Positions 8,810 through 17,285 of a stretch of DNA of 64,000 nt are shown piece by piece. Origin of the DNA: CADCWK01 sp035944555. GTDB taxonomy: Bacteria > Chloroflexota > Chloroflexia > Thermomicrobiales > UBA6265. The stretch spans positions 62,001-126,000 of the forward strand of contig DASZAY010000022.1 in assembly GCA_035944555.1 (NCBI GenBank). The letters are read 5' to 3'. Within the stretch, counting starts at the first letter, position 1. Each line of letters starts with the position of its first letter. The notes under the pieces were generated by a model that was not told the origin of the DNA, did not search any database, and saw nothing but the letters and a program-made list of their open reading frames with translations. A program made the translations under genes and the position numbers.

Positions 8810-9397
8810 CTAGACCACGCCCATCGCGTCCTCAGTCTGAACCGTCTGGTCGACGGGACCGAGGAAGTACTGCAGTTCGGCGGCGCCCCACTTCATCACG
8901 AGATGGACGGGCATCAGCCGATCGATCAGGCCGGTCCGGTCGCGGTAGCTGACGTCCAGCATGAACACCCGTGAGTCGCCATCGCCGAAGCGCGCGTGAT
9001 CGATCGGGAATTCGCAGGTCAGCTCGGCCCCGGGTGGCAGGTCCCCCTTCGCCGTTGGCCGGACCTCCGCCCCGGTCGGATAGGTGACGCCGACCCGGAC
9101 CTGGCTGGCCGGGGCGTCGCCGTCATTCCGGAGCACGAACGTCAGCAACCCGGCATCCTCGACGATGCTGGTCGCGACGCCGAGGCGCTCGCCGATCAGG
9201 GTGACCTTCGCGGACCGGGGCTGGGACCAGAGGTCGCGCTCGGTCCGCTGCTGCGCGCGGGCCTCGGCGACGAAGCGCTGGACATCGAGGACCGACCGGC
9301 CGGACCGCTGGATCGCTACCACGCTGACGGCAAGCGCGGCCAGCGCGACGAGCATCGACGCGCTGCCGACCACGATCCCGACCAGGCTCTCATCCAT
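8810..9397 (-). CDS. Membrane-anchored protein of unknown function
   Basis: The 195-residue product has one N-terminal transmembrane segment (roughly residues 7-30), a short charged linker and a soluble domain. That domain's RNDGDAPASQVRVGV pattern resembles Ig-like or CARDB-type beta sandwiches. The family was not recognised. The Shine-Dalgarno is weak. Confidence 0.6.
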   Translation of the reverse strand: MDESLVGIVVGSASMLVALAALAVSVVAIQRSGRSVLDVQRFVAEARAQQRTERDLWSQPRSAKVTLIGERLGVATSIVEDAGLLTFVLRNDGDAPASQVRVGVTYPTGAEVRPTAKGDLPPGAELTCEFPIDHARFGDGDSRVFMLDVSYRDRTGLIDRLMPVHLVMKWGAAELQYFLGPVDQTVQTEDAMGVV

Positions 9398-9568
9398 CCG
9401 TGCCCTGCGCTTCCCGACCCGGCAACCGCCATCCAGCGGGCTCCGTCTCAGTCTGATCGATCATCGGGATCTGCGGGAGGTCCAGCGTATAGCCAATTGG
9501 CCCCATTGTCCCTGTCATTGCGGGAAAAGCCTGGCCGGGACGACGGTCGCCCCAGCCATGAGACACCA

Positions 9569-9595
9569 GAGCCCGCACGGGACCGGTGCGGGCTC
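9569..9595 (-). terminator. Terminator of ctaA
   Basis: A perfect 10-bp stem (GAGCCCGCAC and its complement) with a 7-base loop, just past the ctaA stop on the minus strand. Confidence 0.65.
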
Positions 9596-9621
9596 CGGCA
9601 GGTTCAATGGTTTAGTCCTGG

Positions 9622-10656
9622 TCAGTCGCCGGCCGGCTGAGGCATGGCGACGCGCATCGCCGGCCGGTCGGCCGGTCTTCGCGCCGGCCAGGTACATCGC
9701 ACCAGGTCACACATCGCGACGAAGAAGATCCCCATCAGACCGGCGTGGGCCAGCGTCGTCAAGATCTGGACGTTGGTCAGCACGATCAGCCCGCCGACGA
9801 CGGACTGGCCGATGACGACCACCATCGCGACGGCCGCGATCCCGAACAGGTCCGGGCGGATGGACCGCAGGCGCCATGTCCACCACAGCAGCGCCACGAC
9901 CATCAGGGTGATCACGACGGCCGAGAGCCGGTGGTTGTAGTGGATGCCGGCCGGACCGGTCAACCCGTGGACCAGCTGCCCCTCACAGGTCGGCCAGCCG
10001 AGGCACGCCAACTCATACCCGGTGTGCCGGACGTAGGCGCCCAGGTAGGCCGTGACGACGGAGAAGACCAGCGCCGTGACCGCCAGCCAGCGCAGCCCGG
10101 CCGGCGCGATGTGGCGGGCGCGGATCGTGGCCAGCCGGAGGTGATCCTCGAACCGGTCGCGCCGGGCCTCTGTCACGATCCGGGCGATCAGCGCCGCCGC
10201 CGCGAGGCAGACCAGCGAGATCCCGAAATGGAGCGCCATGACTTCCGCCGATTGCGGCCATTTCACGGCCGCCGCGCCCATCAGTGCCTGGATGACGAGA
10301 AACAGGACCATCACCGGGACCAGCAAGGTGAACACCGGGTAGGTCTTCCGGACCCGCCAGGCGCCGATCGCCGTCGCGACGACGAGCAGTCCCTCGATCC
10401 CCGTGACGAAGCGATGGCTGTATTCGACCATCGACTCGAAGGTGTCGGCCGGGAGGAACGAGCCATGGCAGAGCGGCCAGTGGTTGCCACAGCCCTCGCC
10501 GGAGCCGGTCGCCGTAACGTTGGCGCCCATCAGCAGGACGAGGAACATGCCCAGGGCGGTGATCACGGCCAGCGCCCGGACCTTGCGCTCGAAGAACCGG
10601 CCGACGGCGATGAAGGGACGGAGGATCGGGGAACGGCGGGGAGACGTGTCGGCCAT
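9622..10656 (-). CDS. ctaA: Heme A synthase (COX15/CtaA family)
   Basis: Membrane enzyme that oxidises the C8 methyl of heme O to make heme A for aa3-type oxidases. The 344-residue protein has about eight transmembrane helices in two homologous halves. Each half has a Cys pair in an outer loop (GCGNHWPLCHG and ACLGWPTCEG) and heme-ligand histidines (EYSHR, ALHF, YNHR, LAHAG). GAGG lies before the ATG. No other oxidase-assembly gene is nearby. The double Cys-pair pattern matches the CtaA type of Bacillus and actinobacteria. Confidence 0.93.
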   Translation of the reverse strand: MADTSPRRSPILRPFIAVGRFFERKVRALAVITALGMFLVLLMGANVTATGSGEGCGNHWPLCHGSFLPADTFESMVEYSHRFVTGIEGLLVVATAIGAWRVRKTYPVFTLLVPVMVLFLVIQALMGAAAVKWPQSAEVMALHFGISLVCLAAAALIARIVTEARRDRFEDHLRLATIRARHIAPAGLRWLAVTALVFSVVTAYLGAYVRHTGYELACLGWPTCEGQLVHGLTGPAGIHYNHRLSAVVITLMVVALLWWTWRLRSIRPDLFGIAAVAMVVVIGQSVVGGLIVLTNVQILTTLAHAGLMGIFFVAMCDLVRCTWPARRPADRPAMRVAMPQPAGD

Positions 10657-10791
10657 GGCGGAGCCTCGGGTCGTATGTCAGGAACCAGGACCAAGGGGGA
10701 AGTGAACACGGGTAGCTTGCCACGGAGCCGACCCGAATGTCCGCCCCTCGCCTTCCGGAACGCGATGTGGCGCATCACCGCGCAATGCCCC

Positions 10792-11343
10792 CTACGCCCC
10801 CACCCCGCTTCGGTCCGTAGTCCGGGAGACACCCTTGAGCGCGCTCGCCTCGCCTTCCGGCCGGGAGATCACTGACAGCTTGCCATTGGTCTCGAGGACG
10901 ACCGCCTCGACCTCATCGAGCGAGGCGATCCCCTGGCTCCTGATCCCGGCCCGGATCTCGGCCTCCACAAGCCGCTCGGCCCGCATGCTTTCCGACAGGA
11001 ACGATCCCCGGTAGAACAGCAGGGCTGGATCAGACTTGACCAGCCCACCGAACTTGCTGGACCGGATCGTCAGTTCGCTGATCACGTACTGCAGACCGAT
11101 CAGCAGGGCGAACGTCAGGATCCCTTCCAGCAGCGCGACATCCTTCGACAGGATGATGGAGGCCATCGTCGAGCCAAGCGCGACCGTCACGATGAGGTCG
11201 AAGGCGTTCAGCTGGCTCAGCGTCCGCTTGCCCGAAACGCGCAGGAAGAAGACGAGTGCGAGGTACGCGAGGGTTCCGACGACAAGGATCCGGCCGAGCC
11301 CGCCCCATGAGTCGAAGAAGATGCCCCAGAATCCGTCCGGCAT
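10792..11343 (-). CDS. DUF421/YetF-like membrane protein
   Basis: This 183-residue protein has three N-terminal transmembrane helices, then an SGKRTLSQLNAFDLIVTVALGS stretch (positions about 37-58) typical of DUF421, and a cytoplasmic YetF-like domain. The biochemical function of the family is not firmly established. The gene lies just downstream of a mechanosensitive channel gene on the same strand, suggesting a shared role in envelope stress. AAAGG precedes the ATG. Confidence 0.82.
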   Translation of the reverse strand: MPDGFWGIFFDSWGGLGRILVVGTLAYLALVFFLRVSGKRTLSQLNAFDLIVTVALGSTMASIILSKDVALLEGILTFALLIGLQYVISELTIRSSKFGGLVKSDPALLFYRGSFLSESMRAERLVEAEIRAGIRSQGIASLDEVEAVVLETNGKLSVISRPEGEASALKGVSRTTDRSGVGA

Positions 11344-11367
11344 GGTGCTGACCCTTTCCGTTTCCGA

Positions 11368-12348
11368 TCAATCAGTCGACGCCACACCGGCGGACCCGGA
11401 CGGCCGATGGCCTTCCTGCCGGACGACCAGGGGCGGCAACCCGACGATCTCGTATGTAGCTGAGGCAAGCCCCATCCCCGCCTCGTCGAACTGTTCGAGG
11501 ATCTCTCGGCTCATCGCGTCCTTCACGTCCCGGACACTACGGATGCTCGCAAGAAAGCGGACAGTCAGTTCCAGCCAGTTGTCGGTCAGCCGGAAGTACA
11601 CCGTCGGCTCCAGGTCGGGGGTGTCGATGAAGTAGCGCCGGCCGAGCTCGGACAGCGCGGCGCGGCTGGCCTCCTGGTGGTCGGCGCCATGGCGCCGCGC
11701 CGCGTCGAGCAGGATCTGCTCCGCCCGCTTGCGATCGGCGCTGAAGGCGATCGGGATGGTCATCTCCTCCCAGACGTACGGGAACTCGCGCGTGTAGTTG
11801 TAGACCGGCGTCTCGAAGATGCTGTCATTGGTGACCGTGACAAGCCGGCCGGTGTACTGGCGGCTCCGGACCCAGACGGGTGGATCGGCACTCTGGACAG
11901 CCGACGGCTGCCCCATCTCCATGATCGTCGTCTGGATGAAGCCGAGCCGGATGACATCCCCGCGCACCCCACCCATGGTGATGCGGTCACCCACGGTGAA
12001 ATTGTCCCCACGGAGAATTACGAGATACCCGGCCAGCGAGGTCACCACCCGCTGCATGGCGAACGCCAGGCCGGCCGCGACGAGCCCGACCGCCGTCGCG
12101 AGCCGCGTCGGGTCATCGAACCAGATCGAGAGGATCCCGAGGACAAGGAGGAGCCCGGTCGCGAGATTCAGCCCCTGCCGGAACCAGAACGCCGAATGCC
12201 GGGCCGAGTAGTTCCGAAGCAGCCACAGCCCTGCCCGAACCACCACGCGGCGAACCAGCAGCAGCGCGACGACCAGGATGAGGGTCAGAATGAGTTTCTG
12301 GCCGTTCTCCACGTTGATCCCGACAAGCCGGATGCCGAACAACTCCAT
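11368..12348 (-). CDS. MscS-family mechanosensitive ion channel
   Basis: This 326-residue small-conductance-type channel has three or more N-terminal transmembrane helices. The third is Ala/Gly-rich (VGLVAAGLAFAMQRVV), the pore-lining TM3 pattern. It is followed by the beta domain signature FTVGDRITMGG and a soluble C-terminal domain. The start is ATG at 12348, preceded by GGGAG; a GTG four codons earlier lies inside that Shine-Dalgarno. It opens on membrane tension to release solutes (family knowledge). Confidence 0.88.
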   Translation of the reverse strand: MELFGIRLVGINVENGQKLILTLILVVALLLVRRVVVRAGLWLLRNYSARHSAFWFRQGLNLATGLLLVLGILSIWFDDPTRLATAVGLVAAGLAFAMQRVVTSLAGYLVILRGDNFTVGDRITMGGVRGDVIRLGFIQTTIMEMGQPSAVQSADPPVWVRSRQYTGRLVTVTNDSIFETPVYNYTREFPYVWEEMTIPIAFSADRKRAEQILLDAARRHGADHQEASRAALSELGRRYFIDTPDLEPTVYFRLTDNWLELTVRFLASIRSVRDVKDAMSREILEQFDEAGMGLASATYEIVGLPPLVVRQEGHRPSGSAGVASTD

Positions 12349-12428
12349 ACCTGCTCCCACGCGTGTCGCCGGCGCCTCTCGCGCCGGTGACGGGTCGTGT
12401 CGCAGGTGAGGGGCCCACGGGTGATCCG

Positions 12429-13745
12429 TCAGTACGCCGTTTCGATCCGGGCGACATCGCCAGGGTCCTCGATCTCACGGTCGGACATCGCGACCACCGC
12501 CCCGCGGAGGTCGAGCAGCGGCTGGACCCGGTCGGTCGGGACGATGTCGATCAACAGCCGGAGCGTCCGGCTCAGATGCCGTGCGACCATCGGGTCGTCG
12601 GAGCCATAGTGACGAATCTCGTCGAAGGCGGTCCGGAGGAGCTCCTCCCAGGACAGGGGTCGCCGGATCAGCGTTCCCCTGCTCTCCTGGTCGCGCCGGA
12701 CCGCGACGGGCTCCGGCCGCACGGCGATCAGCCCGAGAATCTCGGCCAGCCGGTCGATGCACTGCGTCGCCGTGGTCGGGTCATTGATACCGGGCGACAG
12801 CGCCCGGACCGCGATATCCGACAGCTGGCGGAGGCCGAAGTCGACATCGGCGTGCATCGTCCGCTCGTGACCAAGGATCAGCGCGTCCGTTACCTGGTCC
12901 TGGAGACCGTCCAGGTCGATCCGCTCCGTGGGCCACGCCTGGCCGATGACCGTCCCGGCGAGGACGTGCGAGCCGACGGTGACGGACAGTTCCAGCGAGA
13001 GGTCATCGGGCGAGAGTGCGGCGAGCAGGCCGTCGTCGCTGATCTCCTGGAGATACCCCGATCGGGTCGCCCGGATATCGACGACTCCCGTGGCCGGGAT
13101 GGGCGGCGTCTCCGCCCGGGGTCGCTTCCCGGGATCGGCCGCGTCGTCGTCCCGGTCCGGATACAGTCGCCGGACGACCGCCAGCGTGTCCCGGGCGGCC
13201 CTATCGATGATCACCGAGGCCCGCATCGCGTTGGCCGCGTGGCTGATGAAGTAGATGAGAAAGCCGACGCTGGCCCCGGCCAGGAGCAGCGCGACGGTCA
13301 CCGATGCGGACGGGACGAAGGGGGCGATCCCGTCGTCGTTGCCCTCGCGGACCGTGCGCAGCACGAGCAGCGAGTAGGTGAACGTGGCGATGAAGACCCC
13401 GAGGACGAGCTGGTTGCCCCGGTCACCTGTGAACGTCCGGAGGACGCGCGGGGTGTACTGGCTGGAGGCCAACTGGAGCGCCACGACCGTGATCGAGAAC
13501 ACCAGGCCGGTCACCGTGATCATGGTGCTGGAGATCGCGGAGAGGACTTCCCGGGCGCCGGACGCGCCAGCGCCGAACAGCCAGTCGGTTTCCGGCCGGC
13601 GCTGCCCGATCAGCGTCCGGTCCACCCAGACCATCACGAACGCGAGCAGCACCGCGGCGACGGTGAGGATCGACGGGATGAACCAGAGCTGGTCCTGCAG
13701 GCCCTTCCAGCGAACGATCGCAGCTGGCATGACGTTCTTCAGCAT
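12429..13745 (-). CDS. DUF2254 membrane protein
   Basis: The 438-residue protein has about four N-terminal transmembrane helices, with an SSTMITVTGLVFSITVVALQ segment (about residues 72-91) and SQYTPRVLR following. These are the hallmarks of DUF2254. The C-terminal half is soluble. Function unknown. With the two preceding minus-strand genes it forms a set of three membrane proteins in the same orientation. Confidence 0.8.
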   Translation of the reverse strand: MLKNVMPAAIVRWKGLQDQLWFIPSILTVAAVLLAFVMVWVDRTLIGQRRPETDWLFGAGASGAREVLSAISSTMITVTGLVFSITVVALQLASSQYTPRVLRTFTGDRGNQLVLGVFIATFTYSLLVLRTVREGNDDGIAPFVPSASVTVALLLAGASVGFLIYFISHAANAMRASVIIDRAARDTLAVVRRLYPDRDDDAADPGKRPRAETPPIPATGVVDIRATRSGYLQEISDDGLLAALSPDDLSLELSVTVGSHVLAGTVIGQAWPTERIDLDGLQDQVTDALILGHERTMHADVDFGLRQLSDIAVRALSPGINDPTTATQCIDRLAEILGLIAVRPEPVAVRRDQESRGTLIRRPLSWEELLRTAFDEIRHYGSDDPMVARHLSRTLRLLIDIVPTDRVQPLLDLRGAVVAMSDREIEDPGDVARIETAY

Positions 13746-13800
13746 GAGCCGAGTGTACGCGACCGGTCGGAACGCCCGGTCATGGCGACGCTGCCGGAGA

Positions 13801-14601
13801 TCAGAGGTAGCGAAGATAGGCGGCTGGATCGGCGAGAAAGTCGCGCATCAACCGGACATTGGGGACATCGTCATACGCGACCGGCGCGAGGCGGTCGCCG
13901 TCGATCTGGAGGATGGTCGCGCCGGGGCAGGCCAGCAGGATCGGGGCGTGGGTCGCGACGATGAACTGCCCGCCCTCGTTCGCCGTGTCGCGGATCAGCG
14001 CCAGCAGCGCCAGTTGCCGCAGCGGCGAGAGCGGCGTCTCAGGCTCGTCCAGCAGGTGCAGCCCGCCGGGCCGGAGCCGCTGGCCGAACATGTCAAGGAA
14101 CGACTCGCCGTGGGACCGGGCATCGAATTCCGCACCCAGACCACGCTGAAGCAGCGCGCGCTCCCCGCGAGCCACGGCCTCGGCCCGCCACCAGTCGCCC
14201 CCGCCCGTGTCGCGATTGGTACGGGCCTCCTCGGCCAGGTCGTCCAGCTCCCCGAGCAGCTCGACGGACCTGTCGGTCCAGGTGATGAAGTCCTCGGCAC
14301 GCATGTAGAAGCCGAGCCGGGTCTTGCGGGACCAGGTCAGCCGGAGACAGTCGGCCAGCCGGCGGGCAGGGGCCAGTCGCGGGTCAGCGGCGATCGGCGC
14401 TCCCCCGATCGTGACGGAGCCGACCGACGCGCCGATCGCCTCCAGTAGCGTCGACTTGCCCGAGCCGTTCTCCCCGACCAGGAACGTCACCGGAACCGAG
14501 ACGTCCAGCTCCGGCAGCGACTGGATCAGCGGCAGGTCGAACGGGTAGCCCTTGCGCTCCCGCACGGTCGGCAGCACGGCGACGGACCGGAGCAGTGTCA
14601 T
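13801..14601 (-). CDS. AAA/ABC-type ATPase of the RecF/SMC-like group
   Basis: The 266-residue protein has Walker A GENGSGKST near residue 45, a HLLDEPETPLS Walker B/D-loop and an ATHAP switch His. This is the layout of stand-alone AAA_21-type ATPases. There is no transmembrane region or partner permease, so it is not a transporter subunit. Such proteins occur alone or with nuclease (OLD/TOPRIM) partners; none is present here. ATG at 14601 is chosen over an upstream frame extension because the family N-terminus starts there. Confidence 0.78.
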   Translation of the reverse strand: MTLLRSVAVLPTVRERKGYPFDLPLIQSLPELDVSVPVTFLVGENGSGKSTLLEAIGASVGSVTIGGAPIAADPRLAPARRLADCLRLTWSRKTRLGFYMRAEDFITWTDRSVELLGELDDLAEEARTNRDTGGGDWWRAEAVARGERALLQRGLGAEFDARSHGESFLDMFGQRLRPGGLHLLDEPETPLSPLRQLALLALIRDTANEGGQFIVATHAPILLACPGATILQIDGDRLAPVAYDDVPNVRLMRDFLADPAAYLRYL

Positions 14602-14771
14602 ATGACCCACTCCAGCCGCCGCGCACGTCGACCTGTCACCGGCATACACTCCTCCGAACCTGTCCAGGCCGTCACAACCCGTCTGGAAGCATACGCCCGG
14701 CGTCAGACGCCAGGCACCGCTGCCCGATGTCTACCGCCGCCGACCCGCCGACCGCAATCACGGAGCATCCC

Positions 14772-15896
14772 ATGCAGATCGACGAGTTCGCCCTCGAACG
14801 GATCCAGTCCCTCCACGAGAACGAGGTCGACATCAACCTGTCTGACAGCGGCGTCCACCCCTACTCCATCAACTCGCTGCTGACCCCAGACGAGCGCATC
14901 GCCCTGCTGGACGTCGAGATCGGCTACGGCTGGACCAACGGGACGCCGGCGCTGCGGGAGACCATCGCCGCGATGTACCCCGGACGATCCGCCGGCGAGG
15001 TGCTGGTCACCAACGGGTCGGCCGAGGCGATCTTTGTCATGGGGATGACCGTGCTGGAGCCGGGCGATGAACTGATCCTCATCACGCCCAACTACCTCCA
15101 GCTCTGGGGCTGGGCCCGGGCGATGGGTGTGAAGCCGGTTGCCGTCGCGCTGCGCGAGGACCAGGGCTGGGCGCCGGACCTCGACGAGGTAGCCGCCGCG
15201 ATCACCCCGCGGACCCGGATGATCTCGATCTGCCACCCGAACAACCCGACCGGCAGCGTGCTGGCGCCGGAGCAGATGACGGCGCTGGTCGATCTGGCCC
15301 GCCAGCACGGCCTGTGGCTGCACGCCGACGAGGTCTACCGGGGGACGGAGTTCAGCGGGACCGAGTCACCGTCGTTCGCCGACCTGTACGAGCGCGCCAT
15401 CGTCACGTCGGGCCTGTCGAAGGCGTACGCGCTGCCGGGCCTGCGAATCGGCTGGATCGTCGGACCCGCGACCGAGATCGAGACGGCGTGGGGCCGGAAG
15501 GACTACACATCGATCACGACCGGGGCGCTGAGTGAGGCGATCGCGACGATCGCGCTGCAACCCGAGCGACGCGCGGCCATCCTGGAGCGCAGCCGCCGGA
15601 TGTTGGGCGCCAACCTCGAGATCGTCGCCGACTGGATCGACCAGCACGCCGGGCGGCTGACGTGGACCCGGCCGGCCGCGACAGGCACCGTGTTCGTCCG
15701 CTACGACCTGCCCGTGAATTCGACCGAACTGGTCCACCGCATCCGCCGGGAGCAGAGCGTCCTGCTGGTCCCCGGGGACGTCTTCGGGCTGGATGGCTTT
15801 CTCCGGATCGGCACTGGCCCGGAGACGGCGACCCTGCGCGCCGGACTCGACCGGCTGGACCGCGTCCTTGTCGCGGCCCCCGCGACCGCAGGCTGA
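14772..15896 (+). CDS. PLP-dependent aminotransferase, class I/II
   Basis: This 374-residue fold-type I aminotransferase has the NGSAEAIF phosphate-binding region, HPNNPTG, the DEVYRG cofactor Asp, and SGLSKAYALPGLRIG with the Schiff-base Lys. Start ATG 14772 has GGAG six bases upstream; an in-frame ATG at 14727 lacks one. The substrate is unknown. It is divergent from the ATPase gene. Confidence 0.88.
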   Translation: MQIDEFALERIQSLHENEVDINLSDSGVHPYSINSLLTPDERIALLDVEIGYGWTNGTPALRETIAAMYPGRSAGEVLVTNGSAEAIFVMGMTVLEPGDELILITPNYLQLWGWARAMGVKPVAVALREDQGWAPDLDEVAAAITPRTRMISICHPNNPTGSVLAPEQMTALVDLARQHGLWLHADEVYRGTEFSGTESPSFADLYERAIVTSGLSKAYALPGLRIGWIVGPATEIETAWGRKDYTSITTGALSEAIATIALQPERRAAILERSRRMLGANLEIVADWIDQHAGRLTWTRPAATGTVFVRYDLPVNSTELVHRIRREQSVLLVPGDVFGLDGFLRIGTGPETATLRAGLDRLDRVLVAAPATAG

Positions 15897-16016
15897 GCAG
15901 ACGCCTCTCGGCGGCATCACCTGACCACGCGTCATCGACCGTCCTCGACGACAGTGCCCGGCGGGGATCCCTACACGGATTGGCTGGCGGCGCACCGGGC
16001 GGGAGCGTTGTCTCCA

Positions 16017-16487
16017 ATGGATCCCTTCCTTGCCCTGATCGTCCTGCACGCCGTGGCCGCGACGGTCGCGTTCGGGGCTGGCTTGGCGGTGATTCGGCCG
16101 CCCCGGGACCTGGACAGCGGCTTCGTCCGCCTCTGGGCCTGGTCCCTGGTCGCCATGCTCGTCTTCGTGGCGGGAGCCATCGCCGCCCACTGGGGCGACC
16201 TCGCGACGGTGACCCGCGCCGTCTACCTGGGCCTGCTCGGGCTGGGCGGTGTCATGGTCGCGCGGGCCTGGCTGGCTCGCCGGGCACCGGACCAGCACCA
16301 CGCCTGGATCCACCACGTCGGCTTCACCCTGATCGCCCTGTTCGACGGCTTCGTCATCGTCGCCGCGATCGATCTCGGCGCACCAGCGTGGGTGGCCGTC
16401 ATCGCTGGCGTCATGGGCGTGCTGGTTGGTCGCTGGTTCGTCGACCGGATCGGGCGACGCAATCCCGCCCCCGTCCCGGCCCAGTGA
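16017..16487 (+). CDS. Small four-helix membrane protein
   Basis: A 156-residue protein with four predicted transmembrane segments (roughly residues 4-25, 43-62, 66-85, 103-145) and a charged DQHHAWIHHVGF loop. No family recognised. ATG at 16017 begins the first helix; the frame is open 21 codons further upstream. It is followed by a perfect 15-bp terminator. Confidence 0.65.
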   Translation: MDPFLALIVLHAVAATVAFGAGLAVIRPPRDLDSGFVRLWAWSLVAMLVFVAGAIAAHWGDLATVTRAVYLGLLGLGGVMVARAWLARRAPDQHHAWIHHVGFTLIALFDGFVIVAAIDLGAPAWVAVIAGVMGVLVGRWFVDRIGRRNPAPVPAQ

Positions 16488-16510
16488 CGCTCCACCGGTC
16501 GGACGGGACA

Positions 16511-16543
16511 CGGAACCCCGACCGGCAGCCGGTCGGGGTTCCG
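16511..16543. terminator. Strong terminator, probably bidirectional
   Basis: A perfect 15-bp stem (CGGAACCCCGACCGG and its complement) with a 3-base loop, followed by CTTTC on the plus strand. It lies 23 bp past the membrane-protein gene and in front of a possible convergent small gene. Confidence 0.82.
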
Positions 16544-16587
16544 CTTTCAATGTCCCATCAACAGCCCATGAGTCGGTCGGATCCCGG

Positions 16588-16920
16588 TCAGCGCCGGGTC
16601 GTGGGCTCTCCCACTGGCCAGCTCACCCGAGCGCCATCCGGCCAGACCGCGTGGCCGGGCGAACGATGCACCTCATGAGCCGGCATCCGGGCCGAGATCG
16701 GCCGTCGGGCGATGCTTTCGACAGGGCGGTAGGACTGGATGGCCGCAAGAGCCTGTCGTACCCGGTCCCGGACACCGCTCGTCCGTGGTACCTCGATCGT
16801 GATCCCGGCAGCCGTCATGCTCATCACCTCGCTCGTCGCATAGATTTCCGTGGTCCGTCCATTCGTTCCAACCCAGCCAACCATCGCCCCCGCCACCGCG
16901 TCCTTCCTTACAGATGTCAT
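16588..16920 (-). CDS. Possible small protein, unrecognised
   Basis: A 110-residue frame with coding-like third-position GC. There are two plausible starts: ATG 16920 with AGGA seven bases upstream, and GTG 16896 directly after AAGGAAGG. The product is basic, with no transmembrane segment. It would share the 16511-16543 terminator with its convergent neighbour. No family is recognised, and it may be a chance frame. Confidence 0.38.
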   Translation of the reverse strand: MTSVRKDAVAGAMVGWVGTNGRTTEIYATSEVMSMTAAGITIEVPRTSGVRDRVRQALAAIQSYRPVESIARRPISARMPAHEVHRSPGHAVWPDGARVSWPVGEPTTRR

Positions 16921-16981
16921 CTGCGCGTCCTGTCCTCGTTGCCATAAGGACGCGCCGTCGGTCCGTCCGGTTCCCACGACA

Positions 16982-17009
16982 ACGGGGTACCGGTAAACCG
17001 GCACCCCGT
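16982..17009 (-). terminator. Hairpin terminator downstream of the ADP-ribosylglycohydrolase region
   Basis: A 12-bp stem with one mismatch (ACGGGGT-A-CCGG paired with CCGG-C-ACCCCGT) and a 4-base loop. It probably ends minus-strand transcription arriving from the 17.3 kb region. Confidence 0.5.
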
Positions 17010-17044
17010 CTCAAACTGCGACGATCTCAATAAATCGTGTCAGG

Positions 17045-17218
17045 TCAGATACGCATCGTGAGCTGTGGCGTCGAATACAGGAAGCAGGACGCCATCTGAT
17101 CAGGGTTCGGTGAGACCGCGAATCGAACGCTGGTTTCGGCAGCCGCCACATGGCTCCGGACCCAAGCGGGCACGACGGTGCACGAGACCTGCCCATCCGG
17201 CTTACAGGCCGCCATCAT
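17045..17218 (-). CDS. Possible 57-residue protein
   Basis: A short frame beginning MMAACKPDG, with coding-like codon use and four Cys. It sits between the ADP-ribosylglycohydrolase-like gene and a hairpin terminator on the same strand. There is no clear Shine-Dalgarno and no family. Low confidence. Confidence 0.22.
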   Translation of the reverse strand: MMAACKPDGQVSCTVVPAWVRSHVAAAETSVRFAVSPNPDQMASCFLYSTPQLTMRI

Positions 17219-17285
17219 CCCACACCGGCCAGCACCCCTCCGCGCGCGGGCCGCTCCTGGTCCGGCTGCAGACGTTCGACCCCGA

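Noticed and set aside
9745..10875. 376-codon plus-strand frame opposite ctaA
   Set aside because: CtaA motifs on the other strand are unmistakable; this frame is its shadow.
12363..13964. Long plus-strand frame opposite the DUF2254 gene
   Set aside because: Composition is typical of antisense frames in GC-rich DNA, with no Shine-Dalgarno or domain.
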